A program made the translations under genes and the position numbers. A DNA stretch of 64,000 nt, taken from the NCBI RefSeq assembly GCF_014384785.1, contig NZ_JACRSU010000001.1, forward strand, positions 62,001 to 126,000. The letters run 5' to 3'. Every line of letters begins with the position of its first letter. The stretch's first letter is position 1. This document shows, in pieces, positions 24,833-33,701 of the stretch. Origin of the DNA: Congzhengia minquanensis. GTDB lineage: Bacteria; Bacillota; Clostridia; UBA1381; UBA9506. Below the pieces are notes generated by a model. It was given only the letters and a program-made list of their open reading frames with translations, was not told the DNA's origin and searched no databases.

Positions 24833-24967
24833 TTATGCAGATAAAACCTTTCTGCCCTTCAGTCTTCTTCTGGCTAAAACCTTTCTACCCGAACGAGAAC
24901 TCATTCTGTTTCTGAAGCCATGATCTTTTTTTCTTTTGCGCCTATTCGGCTGATATGTTCTGAGCAA
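24833..24967 (-). CDS. rpmH: 50S ribosomal protein L34
   Basis: A 44-residue very basic ribosomal protein (L34). The frame starts with TTG at 24967, eight bases after a perfect AGGAGG, and the product reads [M][17 protein letters not shown], then the conserved [19 protein letters not shown] end. There is no ATG in the right place, so TTG is the likely start. It is led by a consensus promoter at 25030-25058. Confidence 0.95.
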   Translation of the reverse strand: MLRTYQPNRRKRKKDHGFRNRMSSRSGRKVLARRRLKGRKVLSA

Positions 24968-25029
24968 GTGCCACACCTCCTGTAAATAACTGTCACAGCA
25001 CACCACAAATTCCCTGTGTATCCTTGAAT

Positions 25030-25058
25030 ATTATACATAAATAATCTTTAAATGTCAA
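25030..25058 (-). promoter_or_regulatory. Consensus sigma-A promoter of rpmH-rnpA
   Basis: Perfect -35 TTGACA (25053-25058) and perfect -10 TATAAT (25030-25035) on the minus strand, separated by exactly 17 bases, about 60 bases before the rpmH start. It suits high, growth-linked expression. Confidence 0.9.
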
Positions 25059-25141
25059 TACCTTTTTCAAAATTTAAAGAATTTTGTTTTGCGCATTGCC
25101 CGCAAATTATATGAATAAATAGTAAAATTTTAATAAAACAC

Positions 25142-25171
25142 TTGTTATCCTTTTTTATCCTGTGATATAAT
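25142..25171 (+). promoter_or_regulatory. Extended -10 promoter of the zinc-ribbon protein
   Basis: TGA-TATAAT (25163-25171) is an extended -10, with TTGTTA at 25142-25147, 18 bases upstream. It lies about 55 bases before the ATG at 25225 and is divergent from the rpmH promoter. Confidence 0.6.
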
Positions 25172-25224
25172 GAAATACATTGTACAAGTCTTTATAGACG
25201 AATATTTTTTTGGGAGGAACATTT

Positions 25225-27186
25225 ATGCAAATTGATTTGTCCTGTCCTGTTGAAAATCAAGGGACAATTGTAAAAACCAATTCCGAAACAAACGAACCTT
25301 ATCTTTTACTAAAGCTTTTCAATTTAAGCGAAAAGGAAATTGCTGCTTTAACCTTTCACGTTTTGGCCTACGACGCGAACGGCGGTGAGCTAGGAACAGT
25401 TCCTGTTACGTTAGACGGGCTAAACGCACAGCCTAAAACATTTTTTGCAGAATCGAAAGCCGTTTCCCTGGTAGGAATTGAAGACGCAAAACACTTTGTT
25501 GTAGTAGTTGACAGCGTAACATTTTCCGATGACACCTCCTATGAACCGTCGGAAAACCACACCGTTGATGCTGATGATTCGGAAGCCTCTATAGACGATG
25601 CAATGCTTCTGCGCCAGTTTGTGCCGGAGGCGGTATGCTTTTCGTCTGAACACGGCAACTATTGGAGATGCGTGTGCGGACGGGCAAACTTTGTTGATGC
25701 AGAAAACTGCGTTCGCTGCGGACGGGCGAAAAGCGATGTTTTGGCAAAGTTCAGTTCCAGAGATGCCTTAAGAGAAACCATTGTAAAGGCACAGGAAGAG
25801 GCTGAAAAACAAAGGCTTGAAGAAGAGGAACGCTTAAAAGCGGAAAAAGAACTGAAAAAAGCAAAATTAAAGAAATCCTTGCTGATTGCATTAATCGTAC
25901 TTATTGCAGCCGCAATTGTGGCTTGCGCCGGCTTCTTTATTTACCGGGCCGTGTTAAATTCCAGCGCTGACAAGGCGCTGCAAAGCGGTGACTATTTAAA
26001 AGCCTATGAAAACTATGAAAAAACCGGCAACGTAAAACTTGCGGAAGTAACGGAACATATTCAGGGCAACACTCCGGCAAACCTGATGTTCCAGAGCGGG
26101 CTGATTGCTTCAGACGAGGAAAACGTGTATTATCTTGCGCTGGATAACACGTCTTATAACTTCCACTTGATTAAAGAAAACAAAATTTCAAAAGAAAAAA
26201 CAACCTTAACCGACGCAGCCGGCGGTTCATTAAACGTTACAAAAGACTGGATTTATTTTGTAGATGTTGAAAACGGCTATGTAAAACGCATCTCGAAAGA
26301 CGGTCAGACCATCGAGCCAGTTTTGGACACGGGCGCTTCGTTCCTCTCGGTGCTCGGAAACACCATGTATTACATCAAGGTGGATTACGACAATCCGGAC
26401 AAACTGCCGGAAGAACAATGTCAGACTCTGGCCGCACAGGGACAGATGAAAACATTCCGCCATCTTTATAAGATGGACTTAGACAGCAAAAAGTCCAAAC
26501 TCATCAGCGAGGAAAGCATTAGCGCATGCTCCATTTACGGCGACAGAATTTATTACCTCACCGACAATGAAGACGAGTGGCAGGCATATAATCTGTACTC
26601 TATGGATCTAAACGGCAAAGACAAACAAGTGGTAATTGACGTGCCGGTTGCTTCTTTCTTAATCAACGGCGACGATTTATACTATGTAAGAATGTATAAC
26701 GACGCATCCAAAGGCAACAAGATTTCCAGCGGTGCAGATTTGGATTATACCATCGTACGCAAAAACTTAAAAGACGGCGGGGTTTCCGAACTTGGCCAGC
26801 AGTATATGGTTACTTATATGAATGCCAACAGCGACAAGCTTTTCTTCATTGGTTTAAACAGAGAGGACTATTTAAATTCGCTGTCAGGTGAATCGGAAGC
26901 GCAGGCTGCACCGGCGCTCTATGCCATGGATTTTGCCACAGGCGACATCAAACAGCTGGTTTCTGGCGAAGTGCAGATCTTTAATGTGTTGGATGACGAC
27001 GTAATTATTTACATTGCTACCCAGGGTATGTGCAGGGTGAAAGCTGACGGTACAGGCTTTGAGCAGCTGTTAACCAGTGACGCCGCGCCGCAGGCGCCGC
27101 AGGACGGGGTCAGCCAGAATACCGACACTCCGGAAGGCGACCAGGCGAACGTTTCTCAGGCTCCTGATGCTGAGCCTGCCGAATAA
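25225..27186 (+). CDS. Membrane-anchored zinc-ribbon protein with DUF5050-like propeller
   Basis: A 653-residue protein of unknown function. An N-terminal beta domain (about 1-125) precedes a zinc ribbon (WRCVCGRANF and NCVRCGRAKS, four Cys, about 145-170), then a charged helix rich in Glu/Lys, one membrane segment (about 220-240, LIALIVLIAAAIVACAGFFI), a short TPR-like unit (ALQSGDYLKAYENYEKTG) and an extracellular repeat region with YY/IYY beta-propeller blades of the DUF5050 type (for example NVYYLALDNTSYN, DWIYFVDVENG, GDRIYYLTD). The C-terminal tail is Ala/Pro/Gln-rich. The zinc ribbon would be cytoplasmic and the propeller outside. It occupies the place next to rpmH where dnaA is commonly found. 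A GGGAGG site decides the ATG at 25225. Confidence 0.75.
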   Translation: MQIDLSCPVENQGTIVKTNSETNEPYLLLKLFNLSEKEIAALTFHVLAYDANGGELGTVPVTLDGLNAQPKTFFAESKAVSLVGIEDAKHFVVVVDSVTFSDDTSYEPSENHTVDADDSEASIDDAMLLRQFVPEAVCFSSEHGNYWRCVCGRANFVDAENCVRCGRAKSDVLAKFSSRDALRETIVKAQEEAEKQRLEEEERLKAEKELKKAKLKKSLLIALIVLIAAAIVACAGFFIYRAVLNSSADKALQSGDYLKAYENYEKTGNVKLAEVTEHIQGNTPANLMFQSGLIASDEENVYYLALDNTSYNFHLIKENKISKEKTTLTDAAGGSLNVTKDWIYFVDVENGYVKRISKDGQTIEPVLDTGASFLSVLGNTMYYIKVDYDNPDKLPEEQCQTLAAQGQMKTFRHLYKMDLDSKKSKLISEESISACSIYGDRIYYLTDNEDEWQAYNLYSMDLNGKDKQVVIDVPVASFLINGDDLYYVRMYNDASKGNKISSGADLDYTIVRKNLKDGGVSELGQQYMVTYMNANSDKLFFIGLNREDYLNSLSGESEAQAAPALYAMDFATGDIKQLVSGEVQIFNVLDDDVIIYIATQGMCRVKADGTGFEQLLTSDAAPQAPQDGVSQNTDTPEGDQANVSQAPDAEPAE

Positions 27187-27286
27187 AAAATAAAGTTCTA
27201 TGTATAAATAAAAAATAATGTGAGCATAATGAAAATAGACCTCACAAAATACATTTGGCATCTACGCGATGCTGTCCCCCTTTTTT

Positions 27287-27324
27287 AAAAAACGGGATTG
27301 CCTGACAGGCAGTCCCGTTTTTTT
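27287..27324. terminator. Bidirectional terminator between convergent genes
   Basis: A strong hairpin with outer arms AAACGGGA and TCCCGTTT and an inner GCCTG-A-CAGGC stem. T-runs lie on both strands, so it serves the zinc-ribbon gene and the convergent SLH gene. Confidence 0.85.
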
Positions 27325-27325
27325 G

Positions 27326-28582
27326 TTAATCTCCGTAAATAACGGTTGTAAACACCGCGTTTGAGGTTCGTTTCGCATCTAAAAATTTTAAAGCCTGCCA
27401 AATCATTTCAGCAGCCTGTGCGCGGGTGATGCTGGTATATGGCCGGATTGTGTTGTCCTCATACCCTTGAATAATGCCATATGCCTCTAAATTTTTCACA
27501 GACTGCATTGCCCAGTCTGGAATGTTTGTCACATCTTTAAACTCCGCTTCGTCCACACCATAGGAATCAAGCCGCAGGGCATAGTCCACAATCGTAATTG
27601 CTTCAGCCCTTGTAATTGAGTCATAGGGATTAAAATAAAGCAGCCCATCCTTCCCCTTTGTGCCTGCAATAATATCATATTCATAGGCCGCAATGCCCAC
27701 TCGCATTACATAAGAGGGAACGTTTTTGTCTGAAAACGGATTGTCGGCCAGGCTGTCTTTTGGTTTCACGCCAAAAATGGCGTTAACCATCAGCACAAAT
27801 TCAAACCGGTTGATTTTTTCGTCAGGATTAAAATAAAAATTGTTTCCGAAATCTTCACCAATTACATAGCCCCGCGATGCAAGCATACCAGCAGAATATG
27901 CACCCCAGTGAGAAAGCATATCCTCATATCTGAGAGGCTTTAACTCGTTATTTTGGCTGGGCGCCGCTTCTTTCGTTTCTTCCTGCTTCACTTCTGCATT
28001 TTGCTGTGCATTGTTTTCAGATTTGCCGTCATAATTTTCTTTTTCAGCATAATTCTCCTGCTGGGGCTGCTGGGTTTCGCCTTTTTCCGGAACTGCCGGC
28101 GTCTGTGACTCCTGCGGCGTTTCGCCCTCCTCTGTTTGCTCTCCCTCCGGGATTACAGAAGGGGTTTCCACTCCTGAGCCAATTGTTATGACAACAGCAC
28201 CGGGATAAGGCGACTGTGCCCCCCCATAGTTTGCCGTCCAGGTGAAAATTGCTTCGCCTTCATATCCGGTTGTGGGTACAAAGGTCAGACCGTTTAAATC
28301 GCCCACAGAAACGGTGTTCCCCTTACCCACCACACTTCCATTAAGCTTTAAATTTCCGGCTGTGGGGTTTGTCACCTGGTCAAACCGAATAAAAACCAAA
28401 CTCTTCCCGCTGGGCGGGTTTGCGCTTCCTATAAAATCGTTTGCGCTGAAAGAAAGCGTCGTATCCCTGGGGGTAGATTTTGTAAAATCGTTTGCAACCA
28501 AGGTTTGTGCGAACGCCGTCAGTGGATATAATAACAACTGAAACATAAAAACTGTTATAAATGTTACCGATAATTTTTTCAT
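27326..28582 (-). CDS. S-layer homology (SLH) domain protein
   Basis: A secreted, wall-attached protein of 418 residues. A Sec signal peptide (MKKLSVTFITVFMFQLLLYP, cleaved near AFA-QT) is followed by a cadherin/Ig-like domain (about 30-135, with GYEGEAIFTWTANYGG), then a low-complexity Glu/Gln/Pro/Thr linker (about 140-215). Three SLH repeats fill the C terminus (about 220-405; ITRAEAITIVDYALRL and SITRAQAAEMIWQAL are the repeat ends). SLH repeats bind pyruvylated wall polysaccharide. Function beyond attachment is unknown. Confidence 0.85.
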   Translation of the reverse strand: MKKLSVTFITVFMFQLLLYPLTAFAQTLVANDFTKSTPRDTTLSFSANDFIGSANPPSGKSLVFIRFDQVTNPTAGNLKLNGSVVGKGNTVSVGDLNGLTFVPTTGYEGEAIFTWTANYGGAQSPYPGAVVITIGSGVETPSVIPEGEQTEEGETPQESQTPAVPEKGETQQPQQENYAEKENYDGKSENNAQQNAEVKQEETKEAAPSQNNELKPLRYEDMLSHWGAYSAGMLASRGYVIGEDFGNNFYFNPDEKINRFEFVLMVNAIFGVKPKDSLADNPFSDKNVPSYVMRVGIAAYEYDIIAGTKGKDGLLYFNPYDSITRAEAITIVDYALRLDSYGVDEAEFKDVTNIPDWAMQSVKNLEAYGIIQGYEDNTIRPYTSITRAQAAEMIWQALKFLDAKRTSNAVFTTVIYGD

Positions 28583-28696
28583 TTCACACCTCCAAAATTA
28601 AATTTGAAAACATCTAATGTTGATATTTTCATACATTTAATTTCTGCATGCAAAGCAAATATATTCCCGATACATTTTAACAGTTTTGTAAGAATA

Positions 28697-29482
28697 TTAT
28701 TTTAAATTTAATAATTGGAATGCATTTTTCCAATAAATTTTTTCATATTCATCATTTGTTAAATTTAGCTTTTTCATACATTCAAATTCAAATTTATGAT
28801 TTGAAAGCGGATAATCCGTTCCGAATAGAACCCTGTCAGTCCCATGAGCCCTAATAATGGCCGCAGACTCTTCCGGCGGCAGGAACCGAATGGAACTTGA
28901 GGTATCAATATACACATTTTTACCAATAAGGTATTTTTTTGCTTCCTCCCACTCGCCATATCCGCCTAAATGAGCGGCGATAAAGGTCACCTGGGGCAGC
29001 TCTTTCATAACGCTTGCCAACCGCCCTGGCGTTGCGTCTTTCACGTTTTTGTCGCCCACGTGAATCAGCACGGGAAACTTGCTGCCAATTTTTTCATACA
29101 TTTGCATGGCCTTGTCATCGTCAATTTTAAAGCCTTGAAAAATCGGATGAAACTTAATCCCCGATAGGCCCAGTTCTTTGAAACGGTTTATTTCAGCGTC
29201 CATTTCGTCAAAATCGCAGTGCAGCGTTCCAAAGCCAACAATGTGTTCGCTTAAAAGCGAGGAAACATAGTCGTTAATCATCTGCACCTGTTTTGGTTTT
29301 GTGGCGGTTGCACAAACCACCAGCTTATCAATTTTATTTTTTTTCGCGCTCTCCGTCAGGTGCACCAGCCTTCCGTCTGCTGCCGGCTGAATATCGTAAT
29401 AATGGTGCAAATTTTCAGTTGCTTTTACCGCAATTTTGTCGTCAAACGCATGTGCATGAATATCTACTATTTTTTCAGGCAA
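28697..29482 (-). CDS. Amidohydrolase family 2 metal-dependent hydrolase
   Basis: A TIM-barrel hydrolase of about 261 residues, PF04909 type. Metal-site motifs: VDIHAHAF near the start, IKFHPIFQG mid-protein, FIAAHLGGYGEW, and FGTDYPLS near the C terminus with the catalytic Asp. The frame runs to a TTG at 29497; a second TTG at 29482 is eight bases after GGGAG and is my choice, although the start stays uncertain. It follows the kdgK gene across a weak hairpin, so it may take part in sugar-acid breakdown, for example as a lactonase or decarboxylase, but this is only context. Confidence 0.75.
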   Translation of the reverse strand: MPEKIVDIHAHAFDDKIAVKATENLHHYYDIQPAADGRLVHLTESAKKNKIDKLVVCATATKPKQVQMINDYVSSLLSEHIVGFGTLHCDFDEMDAEINRFKELGLSGIKFHPIFQGFKIDDDKAMQMYEKIGSKFPVLIHVGDKNVKDATPGRLASVMKELPQVTFIAAHLGGYGEWEEAKKYLIGKNVYIDTSSSIRFLPPEESAAIIRAHGTDRVLFGTDYPLSNHKFEFECMKKLNLTNDEYEKIYWKNAFQLLNLK

Positions 29483-29501
29483 TATTTTCACTCCCAAACA
29501 T

Positions 29502-29532
29502 GAAACGGCACAGCTTACAAAAGCTGCGCCGC
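29502..29532 (-). terminator. Hairpin between kdgK and the amidohydrolase gene
   Basis: Arms CGGCGCAGCTT and AAGCTGTGCCG (one mismatch) with a five-base loop, then only TTTC on the minus strand. It is probably a weak or leaky terminator, or a processing site. Confidence 0.45.
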
Positions 29533-29549
29533 TGATAAAACAGAATCAA

Positions 29550-30572
29550 CTATCTCTGTACCCGTCCTGAACCGTCGCCGCCCATTAAAGCTTTTACTTC
29601 GGACTCAGAAACTAAATTAAAGTCACCCTCGATGGTATGTTTTAAACAAGACGCAGCAACCGCATATTCAATGGTATCCTGCATGCTGTAATTCTCCAGC
29701 AGCGCGTGAATTAAACCGCCGCCGAAAGAATCGCCTCCGCCGACTCTGTCTACAATGTTAATGGTATATTTTTTTGATTTATAAAAATCTTTTCCATCAT
29801 AAAGCAGTGCCGACCAATTATTCACAGAAGCCGAAATGCTCTCACGCAGTGTAATTGCAACCTTTTTCACACCAAACCTGTCAATTAATTGCTGGCAAAC
29901 CTCTTTGTAGCCTTCGTCGCTGAGCTTTCCTGATGTGATGTCCGTCTGAGAGGCTTTAATGCCAAACACCTTTTCCGCATCTTCTTCATTGGCAATGACC
30001 ACGTCAACATACTGCATAAGCTCGCCCATTACCTTGCCGGCCTTTTCGCTGGACCAAAGTTTTTTTCTAAAGTTTAAGTCACAGCTTATTTCCACGCCTC
30101 TTGCCTTCGCAGCTTTGCAGGCCTCAAGGCTGATTTTCGCTGCATCATCGGAAACAGCCGGAGTGATGCCGGTAAAGTGGAACCACTTTGCACCGTCAAA
30201 AATCTTATCCCAATCAAAATCCTCTGTTTTTGCTGTGGAAATAGAAGAATGTGCCCGGTCATACACAACGTTAGACGCCCTCTGTGACGCGCCCTTTTCA
30301 ACAAAATAGATGCCCAAACGCTCGCCGCCGCGGGCAATATAATCGGTATGAACGCCGTATTTTCTAAGCTCCGACTCACATGCCGCTCCCAGTGGATTTT
30401 CCGGAAGCTTGGTTACGTAGTAAGCGTCGTGTCCATAGTTTGCAAGGGAAACTGCAACGTTTGCTTCTCCGCCGCCGTAAACCGCATCAAAACTTTTTGC
30501 CTGTATGTATCTCTGATAATCCGGCGTCTGCAGTCTGAGCATAATTTCGCCGAATGTTACTACCTTTGCCAT
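29550..30572 (-). CDS. kdgK: 2-keto-3-deoxygluconate kinase (PfkB family)
   Basis: A ribokinase-like sugar kinase of 340 residues that phosphorylates 2-keto-3-deoxygluconate at O-6. It begins MAKVVTFGEIMLRLQTP with the GGGEANVAVSLANYG substrate loop typical of KdgK. The C-terminal PfkB motif appears as RVGGGDSFGGGLIHAL with the catalytic Asp. It follows eda by 16 bases, so KDG would be turned to KDPG and then split. Upstream steps from uronates (kduI, kduD, uxaC) are not in the window. Confidence 0.87.
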   Translation of the reverse strand: MAKVVTFGEIMLRLQTPDYQRYIQAKSFDAVYGGGEANVAVSLANYGHDAYYVTKLPENPLGAACESELRKYGVHTDYIARGGERLGIYFVEKGASQRASNVVYDRAHSSISTAKTEDFDWDKIFDGAKWFHFTGITPAVSDDAAKISLEACKAAKARGVEISCDLNFRKKLWSSEKAGKVMGELMQYVDVVIANEEDAEKVFGIKASQTDITSGKLSDEGYKEVCQQLIDRFGVKKVAITLRESISASVNNWSALLYDGKDFYKSKKYTINIVDRVGGGDSFGGGLIHALLENYSMQDTIEYAVAASCLKHTIEGDFNLVSESEVKALMGGDGSGRVQR

Positions 30573-30588
30573 ATTTATTTACCTCCAA

Positions 30589-31239
30589 TCATGAATTAAG
30601 GCCTCTGGCCTCTTTAATTTTTTGAATGAACTCGCGGCCAGTTTTCGTAATCTGCGCATAGTCGCCTGTTTTAGCGCCTGCGGTTAACGCGCCGCCGGCT
30701 CCAACTGCAACTGCACCGTTTTTGATCCACTCGCCGACATTATTTACGTCAACACCGCCGGTAGGCATTAATTTTGCCTGCGGGATAGGTCCTTTAATTG
30801 CTTTTAAGATTTTCGGCCCAAATGCTTCGCCTGGGAACACTTTTACAATGTCTGCACCGGCTTCCATTGCCTCAACCACTTCTTTAATCGTCATGGCGCC
30901 GGGCATACACGGAACCCTGTAACGATTACAAAGCTTAACAGAATCTGCATTAAAGTAGGGACTTACAATATACTGTGCACCGGATAAAATCGCAACTCTT
31001 GCTGTTTCTGAATCCAGCACAGTGCCCGCGCCCAAAATAATTTCTTCAGGGGTATATCGTTTTGCCAATTCTTCAATTACCCGATGTGCGCCAGGAACAG
31101 TAAATGTAAGCTCAATTGCAGCAACACCGCCCTCAATGCAGGCGTCGGTAATCCGCATTGCCTGCTCGCTGTCAGACGCTCTGACAACAGCAACAATACC
31201 AGCGTCACAAATTCTGGTAATTACCTTTTCCTTATCCAT
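30589..31239 (-). CDS. eda: 2-dehydro-3-deoxyphosphogluconate aldolase
   Basis: A KDPG/KHG aldolase of 216 residues giving pyruvate and glyceraldehyde-3-phosphate. Motifs: ICDAGIVAVVRASD, GAGTVLDSETA, AGAQYIVSPYFN, and the Schiff-base Lys in EAGADIVKVFPGEAFGPK; LMPTGGVDVNNV forms the phosphate site. An AAGGAG site precedes the ATG and a promoter lies at 31287-31315. It forms an operon with kdgK. Confidence 0.95.
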   Translation of the reverse strand: MDKEKVITRICDAGIVAVVRASDSEQAMRITDACIEGGVAAIELTFTVPGAHRVIEELAKRYTPEEIILGAGTVLDSETARVAILSGAQYIVSPYFNADSVKLCNRYRVPCMPGAMTIKEVVEAMEAGADIVKVFPGEAFGPKILKAIKGPIPQAKLMPTGGVDVNNVGEWIKNGAVAVGAGGALTAGAKTGDYAQITKTGREFIQKIKEARGLNS

Positions 31240-31286
31240 ATTTCGTCACTCCTTGTAAATTTTAACTCAAATCCAATCCAGATTAT

Positions 31287-31315
31287 ACTTTACCATATTC
31301 CGCGAAAAAAGTCAA
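31287..31315 (-). promoter_or_regulatory. Promoter of eda-kdgK
   Basis: On the minus strand, -35 TTGACT (31310-31315) and -10 TAAAGT (31287-31292) are 17 bases apart; an overlapping perfect TATAAT lies at 31282-31287. Confidence 0.5.
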
Positions 31316-31362
31316 TAAAATTTCTTGCTTTCATGCCATGAAAGGTTTACCTAAAAATGCTG

Positions 31363-31393
31363 AAAAAAGCCGTGCACTTTAAAAGTGCACGGC
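31363..31393 (-). terminator. Rho-independent terminator after the lipoprotein gene
   Basis: A 12-bp perfect stem GCCGTGCACTTT/AAAGTGCACGGC followed on the minus strand by six T. It closes the pckG-lipoprotein pair. Confidence 0.9.
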
Positions 31394-31436
31394 CTAACTT
31401 ATCTTTAGTAATTTTAAAATTTTGTCAATTGTAGAT

Positions 31437-31700
31437 TTACTCTGCCGCAGCCGCTGCGTTCGGCGAAGCGCTTGCCGCCGGAGAACCGGAGGGGCTTGCT
31501 TCCGCTGTTGTGGGAGCCGCAGAGGATTTGGTTTCAGGTGTTGTAGTTTCTGGCTTTGCAGACGCCGCAGGCGACACAGTTGTTTTTGCAGGTGCCTCCG
31601 TGTTTGTTGCAGCTGAATCAGCATCGCCGTTGCCGCAGCCGGTTAAACAGCCAACAGCCACTACACAGCTGAGGATTCCGAGCACAAGTTTGTTCTTCAT
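31437..31700 (-). CDS. Small low-complexity lipoprotein
   Basis: A predicted lipoprotein of 87 residues. The signal peptide ends in the lipobox LTGC (Cys21), so the mature protein would be lipid-anchored outside the membrane. The rest is almost only Ala, Ser, Thr, Pro, Glu and Lys, with no folded domain. It lies 67 bases after the pckG stop. It may be a spacer-like surface lipoprotein; function is unknown. Antisense frames here are long only because of the biased composition. Confidence 0.7.
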   Translation of the reverse strand: MKNKLVLGILSCVVAVGCLTGCGNGDADSAATNTEAPAKTTVSPAASAKPETTTPETKSSAAPTTAEASPSGSPAASASPNAAAAAE

Positions 31701-31767
31701 CCTATTTCCTCCTCATAAATCTTCAATTTTTATTTTTAACAGACAACGCTGCCTATTAAACATGAAA

Positions 31768-33537
31768 TTATTTTGACAAGTTCTTTTTCAGTGTTTCCAG
31801 TTCTTCTTTAATTTCCTTCGGAAGCCTGTCGCCGAACTGTGCAAAATACTGTTCCTGATTTTCAACGTCTTCCAGCCATACTGCTTTGTCAACGGTCAAC
31901 AATTCTTCCATTGTTGCATCGTCAATGTCGAGGTTGTTAACGTCAAGATCCTCTTTCTTCGGCAGATAGCCAATGGGGCTTTCCACTGCGTCTTTTTTGC
32001 CTTCGCATCTATCTAAAATCCAAAGCAGCACGCGCATGTTGTCGCCAAATCCAGGCCAGATAAAGTTGCCGTTTTCGTCCTGTCTGAACCAGTTAACATG
32101 GAAAATCTTCGGAGCTTTGTCAGCATCCATTTTCTTGCCCATTTCAATCCAGTGTGCAAAATAGTCCGCCATGTTGTAGCCAACAAACGGTTTCATTGCC
32201 ATGGGGTCACGTCTTACAACGCCAACCGCACCTGCAGCGGCCGCTGTGGTTTCAGAAGCCATGGTTGCGCCAACAAACACGCCGTGCTGCCAGTCTCTTG
32301 CCTGGTAAACCAGCGGAGCAGTTTTTGCACGTCTGCCGCCAAATACAATTGCAGAAACCGGAACGCCTTCCGGATTTTCAAATTCACTGGAAATGCACGG
32401 GCAGTTAATTGCCGGAGCTGTAAATCTGGAATTGGGATGTGCAAGCTTGCCTTCATAAGTTTTGCCGTTAACTAGCTTTCCTGTCCACTCTGTGCAGTCT
32501 TCCGGAGGGTTCTTGTCAAGCCCTTCCCACCAAACGGTGTTGTCGGCATTATTGATTGCAACGTTTGTAAAAATTGTATTTTTCTTTGCAGATTCTAACG
32601 CATTAAAGTTTGTTTTTTCGCTTGTGCCAGGAGCAACGCCAAAGAAGCCAGCTTCCGGGTTAATTGCATAGAGTCTTCCGTCCTTACCAATCCGAAGCCA
32701 TGCAATGTCGTCGCCGACCGTCCAAACCTTGTAGCCTTTTTCTTTTAAATATTCCGGCGGAATTAACATTGCCAGGTTTGTTTTGCCGCAGGCAGACGGG
32801 AATGCAGCACAGATGTATTTCACTTCGCCCTGTGGGTTTTCCAGTCCTAAAATGAGCATATGCTCTGCCATCCAACCTTCTTTTTTACCGAGGTAAGAAG
32901 CAATTCTGAGTGCAAAACATTTTTTGCCCAGCAGCACGTTGCCGCCGTATGCGGAGTTAATAGACCAGATTGTGGAATCCTGCGGGAAATGCACGATATA
33001 TCTTTCGTCGGGATTCACATCTTTTTTCGCGTGAAGACATTTTACAAAATCAGCGCTGTCGCCAAGTTGGTCTAACACTTTTTGACCGATCCTTGTCATA
33101 ATCGCCATGTTTAAAACAACATAAATGCTGTCGGTCAGCTCAATGCCGATTTTAGAAAACGGGGAGCCGACAGGTCCCATGGAATAAGGAATTACATACA
33201 TGGTTCTGCCCTTCATGGAGCCGGTGTAAAGTGCCTTTAATTTTGCATACATCTGCTCAGGAGCCATCCAGTTGTTCACCGGACCCGCTTCCTCCTCTGT
33301 GGGGGTGCAGATAAATGTCCTGTCCTCAACGCGGGCAACGTCGTTTTCCGCTGTTCTATGATAATAACAGCCCGGGAGTTTTTCCTGGTTTAATTGAATC
33401 ATCTCACCTGTTGAAACTGCTTCGGCCCTTAAGTCCTCCAATTGTTTTTCAGAACCGTCAATCCAAACGATTTCGTCGGGTGTGGTCATAGCTGCCATTT
33501 CATCAAGCCAGCTAAGCACTGTTTTGTTGTTCGTCAT
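31768..33537 (-). CDS. pckG: Phosphoenolpyruvate carboxykinase (GTP)
   Basis: A cytosolic PEPCK of about 589 residues of the GTP type, converting oxaloacetate and GTP to PEP, CO2 and GDP, or in fermenters working in reverse to fix CO2. The P-loop region FPSACGKTNLAML contains the reactive Cys of GTP-PEPCK; IPYSMGPVGSPFSKIGIEL and VFGGRRAKTAPLV are family segments. The frame opens at 33555; an AAGGAG site supports the ATG at 33537 (MTNNKTVLSWL). A -10 TATAAT at 33642-33647 upstream is the likely promoter. Confidence 0.95.
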   Translation of the reverse strand: MTNNKTVLSWLDEMAAMTTPDEIVWIDGSEKQLEDLRAEAVSTGEMIQLNQEKLPGCYYHRTAENDVARVEDRTFICTPTEEEAGPVNNWMAPEQMYAKLKALYTGSMKGRTMYVIPYSMGPVGSPFSKIGIELTDSIYVVLNMAIMTRIGQKVLDQLGDSADFVKCLHAKKDVNPDERYIVHFPQDSTIWSINSAYGGNVLLGKKCFALRIASYLGKKEGWMAEHMLILGLENPQGEVKYICAAFPSACGKTNLAMLIPPEYLKEKGYKVWTVGDDIAWLRIGKDGRLYAINPEAGFFGVAPGTSEKTNFNALESAKKNTIFTNVAINNADNTVWWEGLDKNPPEDCTEWTGKLVNGKTYEGKLAHPNSRFTAPAINCPCISSEFENPEGVPVSAIVFGGRRAKTAPLVYQARDWQHGVFVGATMASETTAAAAGAVGVVRRDPMAMKPFVGYNMADYFAHWIEMGKKMDADKAPKIFHVNWFRQDENGNFIWPGFGDNMRVLLWILDRCEGKKDAVESPIGYLPKKEDLDVNNLDIDDATMEELLTVDKAVWLEDVENQEQYFAQFGDRLPKEIKEELETLKKNLSK

Positions 33538-33701
33538 TTTCATTTCTCCTTTCACCGTCGGGTGCTTTTCGTGAGTATTCAGCTATTTTTATACATATGT
33601 ACCAACAGCATGAAATATCACACGTAAATTTATTCATTTTAATTATACACTATTTTTCCCAAAATTAACAGCACTTTGTTAAAAATATAACCCGTTTTAT
33701 T

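Noticed and set aside
25142..25165. DnaA boxes / replication origin
   Set aside because: TTATCC repeats occur twice but neither continues as TTATCCACA, and no cluster or AT-rich unwinding array is clear.
31394..31624. Gln/Arg-rich and Cys/Arg-rich frames over the lipoprotein gene
   Set aside because: They come from the biased Ala/Ser/Thr/Pro codons of the lipoprotein, which itself has a clear signal and lipobox.
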